Source: Marinagarivorans sp. UBA5868 (GTDB lineage: Bacteria > Pseudomonadota > Gammaproteobacteria > Pseudomonadales > Cellvibrionaceae). Taken from it: DNA of 8,520 nucleotides. Below are positions 6,921-8,520 of this stretch, piece after piece (the first letter of the stretch is position 1; the number at the start of each line of letters is the position of its first letter). Location of the stretch: positions 5,613-14,132 of the forward strand of contig DJFQ01000142.1 of NCBI GenBank assembly GCA_002432095.1, in the 5' to 3' direction. A program made the position numbers and the translations under genes. The notes under the pieces were generated by a model. That model was not told where the DNA came from. It made no database searches and was given only the letters and a program-made list of their open reading frames with translations.

Positions 6921-7065
6921 GTTTCAACTCGCGTTGGCTAATTTGTAAAACTGCATTCGCTAGCTCGTCAAAGCGTTGTTCGGAGCTGGTGGGATTGCAG
7001 TTAGCATAATCGAACACGATGGATAAAAGCGGGTGGACGGAAACAGTTCCACCACCCGCATGTGT
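6921..7065. other. Convergent intergenic region with inverted repeats
   Basis: This gap separates the stops of the esterase and the SOD-like gene. Besides the terminator at 7024-7059 it holds nested inverted repeats: AACTGCA (6949-6955) with TGCAGTT (6996-7002), and AGCTC (6962-6966) with GAGCT (6983-6987). GCTAA (6937-6941) can also pair with TTAGC (7001-7005). No T-run follows, so this is not a standard intrinsic terminator for the esterase. Confidence 0.4.
7024..7059 (-). terminator. Intrinsic terminator of the SOD-like lipoprotein gene
   Basis: An 8-bp perfect stem (GCGGGTGG at 7029-7036 with CCACCCGC at 7052-7059) is extended inside by GGAA/TTCC (7039-7042 and 7047-7050) around an ACAG loop. 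Read on the - strand it is followed immediately by TTTTAT (7023-7028). It begins seven bases after the - strand stop codon at 7066-7068. Confidence 0.8.
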
Positions 7066-8328
7066 TCAGCGGAGATCGGCGCAGGCTAACCGAGCACCAG
7101 TACCCGGCTCGTGGATGACGATACTGCGGGCGTCTGGACGCACAATAAAATCTTCCATTTCTTCACCGGTACCGTTGCCATTCGCATCTGTAGCAACAAA
7201 TGGCCAGAGTCCGTTGTCATCTTCGTCGGCGCCATTTAAATCCTGGAGATAATGGCTGCCGCCACCGATTTCGCACCAAGCATTGTGAACGTGCGCTGGA
7301 TATTCTTCGTTAGCGTCCAGGCCGTTAACGTGGATGCGCGCTATCGAATGGCCATCACCATTGATCCACAAGAGCGCTCGGCCATAAATCTCGCCGTACA
7401 TGGACTCTCCTGCTTCGGTCATCGTAAATGGCCCACTGCGAAAACTGTAAAACGGTGTATCCAGATCTGCGCAGGCGATGCGATCACTCGCGCCCGTTTC
7501 ATGAATCACCACACTGTTGGCGTCGGCAAAACGTATTTCAAATGGGTTTTGCGCCCAACCCCAGCCATGCCCCCATTCGTTGACATTAACGATTGGCCAC
7601 AGGCCATTAGCAGCAATATCTTCGCCGCTCGTATTCTGCAAATAGTGCCCGGCGCCCCCGCCGGCACAATCTCCAGTGTGAACGTGTGAACCATATGTCA
7701 ATCCCGCGCTCAGTCCGCTTACAGTAACTTCAGCTTTGGAAAACCCGCTGGTGTTGACCGCGACAAATACGCTGCCTTGAATATCCTCATACAACTCCGT
7801 CCCCGTTTCGGTCGCCGTCAAGCTGCCACCGAAACCACTCGCCGACCAAAGATCAGCGCAAGCAATTCGTTCGTTAGATTCCGGCTCGTGGATGACTACA
7901 CTGCGCGCATCGGCTCTCACAGAAAAATCCTGCGACACAGCCCCGTGTGCCATACCTTGATCATTCACATCCAATATTGGCCACAGTCCGTTTTCCGCAA
8001 CATCTTCGCCTTCCAGGTTGTGCAGATAATGCGGGCCACCGCCTTCAGCACAAGTTGCGGCGTGTACGTGGGCTGCGTATCGGGTATCCATATTCAAACC
8101 TTCAACGTGTATCTCGACCTCGGAGGTTTTGTCTGTCACCACCAGATTTACGTTGCCCGACACGGAATCATAGAGCGCAGCTCCAGTCTCCGTCAGACTA
8201 AACACACCTCCACGAATATCTTTTAATTCCGTATCGGCCGGTGGTTGGTAGGCATCGTTGTCATTCGAATCACAACCGGTCACTACAAGCGACCCAAAAA
8301 CCAAGGGGATCATTAGTGAATATTTCAT
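7066..8328 (-). CDS. Lipoprotein with three tandem copper-only SOD-like domains
   Basis: A 420-residue predicted lipoprotein. The lipobox VTGC puts the acylated Cys at 19, followed by Asp20. The ATG at 8328 has a strong GAGGAG site (8335-8340) six bases away. Three repeats of about 120 residues (39-160, 166-289, 295-420) resemble Cu/Zn superoxide dismutase. Each has an HVH pair (87/89, 215/217, 346/348), a GGG-x-(x)HY histidine (100, 228, 359) and a V/I-IHE histidine (147, 276, 406), matching the four copper ligands. The disulfide cysteines (93-157, 221-286, 352-416) and the active-site Arg in R-I/L-AC-ADL (154, 283, 413) are also kept. The zinc loop is shortened: where zinc His and Asp ligands belong, each repeat has NGLWP. 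Copper-only SODs and SOD-repeat proteins are known, so superoxide dismutation or copper binding at the cell surface or periplasm is plausible; activity is not shown. Confidence 0.85.
   Translation of the reverse strand: MKYSLMIPLVFGSLVVTGCDSNDNDAYQPPADTELKDIRGGVFSLTETGAALYDSVSGNVNLVVTDKTSEVEIHVEGLNMDTRYAAHVHAATCAEGGGPHYLHNLEGEDVAENGLWPILDVNDQGMAHGAVSQDFSVRADARSVVIHEPESNERIACADLWSASGFGGSLTATETGTELYEDIQGSVFVAVNTSGFSKAEVTVSGLSAGLTYGSHVHTGDCAGGGAGHYLQNTSGEDIAANGLWPIVNVNEWGHGWGWAQNPFEIRFADANSVVIHETGASDRIACADLDTPFYSFRSGPFTMTEAGESMYGEIYGRALLWINGDGHSIARIHVNGLDANEEYPAHVHNAWCEIGGGSHYLQDLNGADEDDNGLWPFVATDANGNGTGEEMEDFIVRPDARSIVIHEPGTGARLACADLR
7069..8214 (-). repeat. Three tandem SOD-like protein repeats
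   Basis: Repeat 1 spans about 7849-8214, repeat 2 about 7462-7833, and repeat 3 about 7069-7446. Shared landmarks in order are a TET/TEAG opening strand with a Tyr, a strand ending V-x-GL, HVH-xxx-C, GGG-x-(x)HYL, a Gly-x-(E/D)(D/E) turn, NGLWP, V/I-IHE and R-(I/L)-ACADL. The copies have diverged clearly at the DNA level, so the triplication is not recent. Confidence 0.85.
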
Positions 8329-8334
8329 GTCGCA

Positions 8335-8340
8335 CTCCTC
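8335..8340 (-). promoter_or_regulatory. Strong ribosome binding site of the SOD-like gene
   Basis: GAGGAG on the - strand lies six bases before the ATG at 8328. It is the strongest Shine-Dalgarno match in front of any gene in this window and fixes the start, which also gives a complete lipoprotein signal. Confidence 0.8.
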
Positions 8341-8520
8341 TTCTTAATTCGTCATTAGATTAAACGCAGTTTGTGGGCGGCTTTAAAACGAACCACTCTG
8401 ATTATCTTTGCCAGACGCGCTAAGATCTTTTCTGTTACAGATTGAGTCGACTTTTTTGAGACGAGCGTTAAGTTGTACGATTTTCGCGCTACAGTTCCGC
8501 TCAGACGGATTTAGCAAAAA
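8341..8520. other. Non-coding upstream region of the SOD-like gene
   Basis: No gene is visible in these 180 bases. On the - strand a -10-like GATAAT (complement of 8401-8406) has no good -35 partner at 16-18 bases, so I do not call a promoter. AAGATCTT (8422-8429) is a short palindrome of no clear meaning. The right window edge cuts the region. Confidence 0.4.

Noticed and set aside
6921..7005. Integron attC-like site in the convergent gap
   Set aside because: The AAC...GTT-type ends do not match the core-site consensus at either border, and no integrase or cassette array is seen.
7066..8328. CHRD-domain or generic beta-repeat lipoprotein as the identity of the three-repeat protein
   Set aside because: The ordered set HVH-xxx-C, GGGxHY, IHE and R-(I/L)-AC matches SOD copper ligands, disulfide and active-site Arg in all three copies, which CHRD domains do not show.

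Overview
The window looks like chromosome from a polysaccharide-degrading gammaproteobacterium, perhaps of the Cellvibrio/Saccharophagus/Teredinibacter type. That is an inference. It rests on Gram-negative style lipoprotein and signal peptides, a secreted protease with a carbohydrate-binding-like tail, a SASA-family acetylesterase, and intermediate GC. No RNA gene, insertion sequence, integrase or CRISPR array is visible. Six complete genes and one gene cut by the left edge are supported.

Left part (1-2539, + strand): the 3' end of a class A beta-lactamase-like serine hydrolase with a KTG motif; a PuuE-type allantoinase of the polysaccharide-deacetylase fold; and, 15 nt after it, an AEC-family transporter. 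The transporter is followed by a good intrinsic terminator (2543-2574). PuuE plus AEC looks like a two-gene purine/ureide unit.

Middle part (2580-4685, - strand): a two-gene operon. The first gene starts with GTG and encodes a 253-residue protein with one N-terminal membrane anchor, a long Pro/Lys/Ser/Thr-rich linker and a periplasmic domain resembling the pro-region found at the N-terminus of many bacterial reprolysin-like metalloproteases. The second gene, 33 nt downstream, encodes a secreted metzincin (HELGHNMGLGHS, Met-turn IMAY) that has its own signal peptide, lacks a pro-region and carries a C-terminal CBM4/9-like domain. Pro-domain and protease therefore appear to be separate proteins, which suggests a membrane-tethered foldase or inhibitor with a free secreted protease.

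Right part: a roughly 300-nt divergent regulatory region (4686-4988) with a perfect 13-bp dyad lies between this operon and a + strand sialate O-acetylesterase-like SGNH esterase (4989-6920) that contains an inserted jelly-roll domain. Convergent with the esterase is a - strand lipoprotein gene (7066-8328) built from three tandem Cu/Zn-superoxide-dismutase-like domains. Each domain keeps the four copper histidines, the cysteine pair and the active-site arginine but has lost the zinc ligands, so it resembles copper-only SOD repeat proteins. Its intrinsic terminator (7024-7059) is clear. The two findings most worth following are the split protease/pro-domain pair and the triple copper-only SOD-like lipoprotein.
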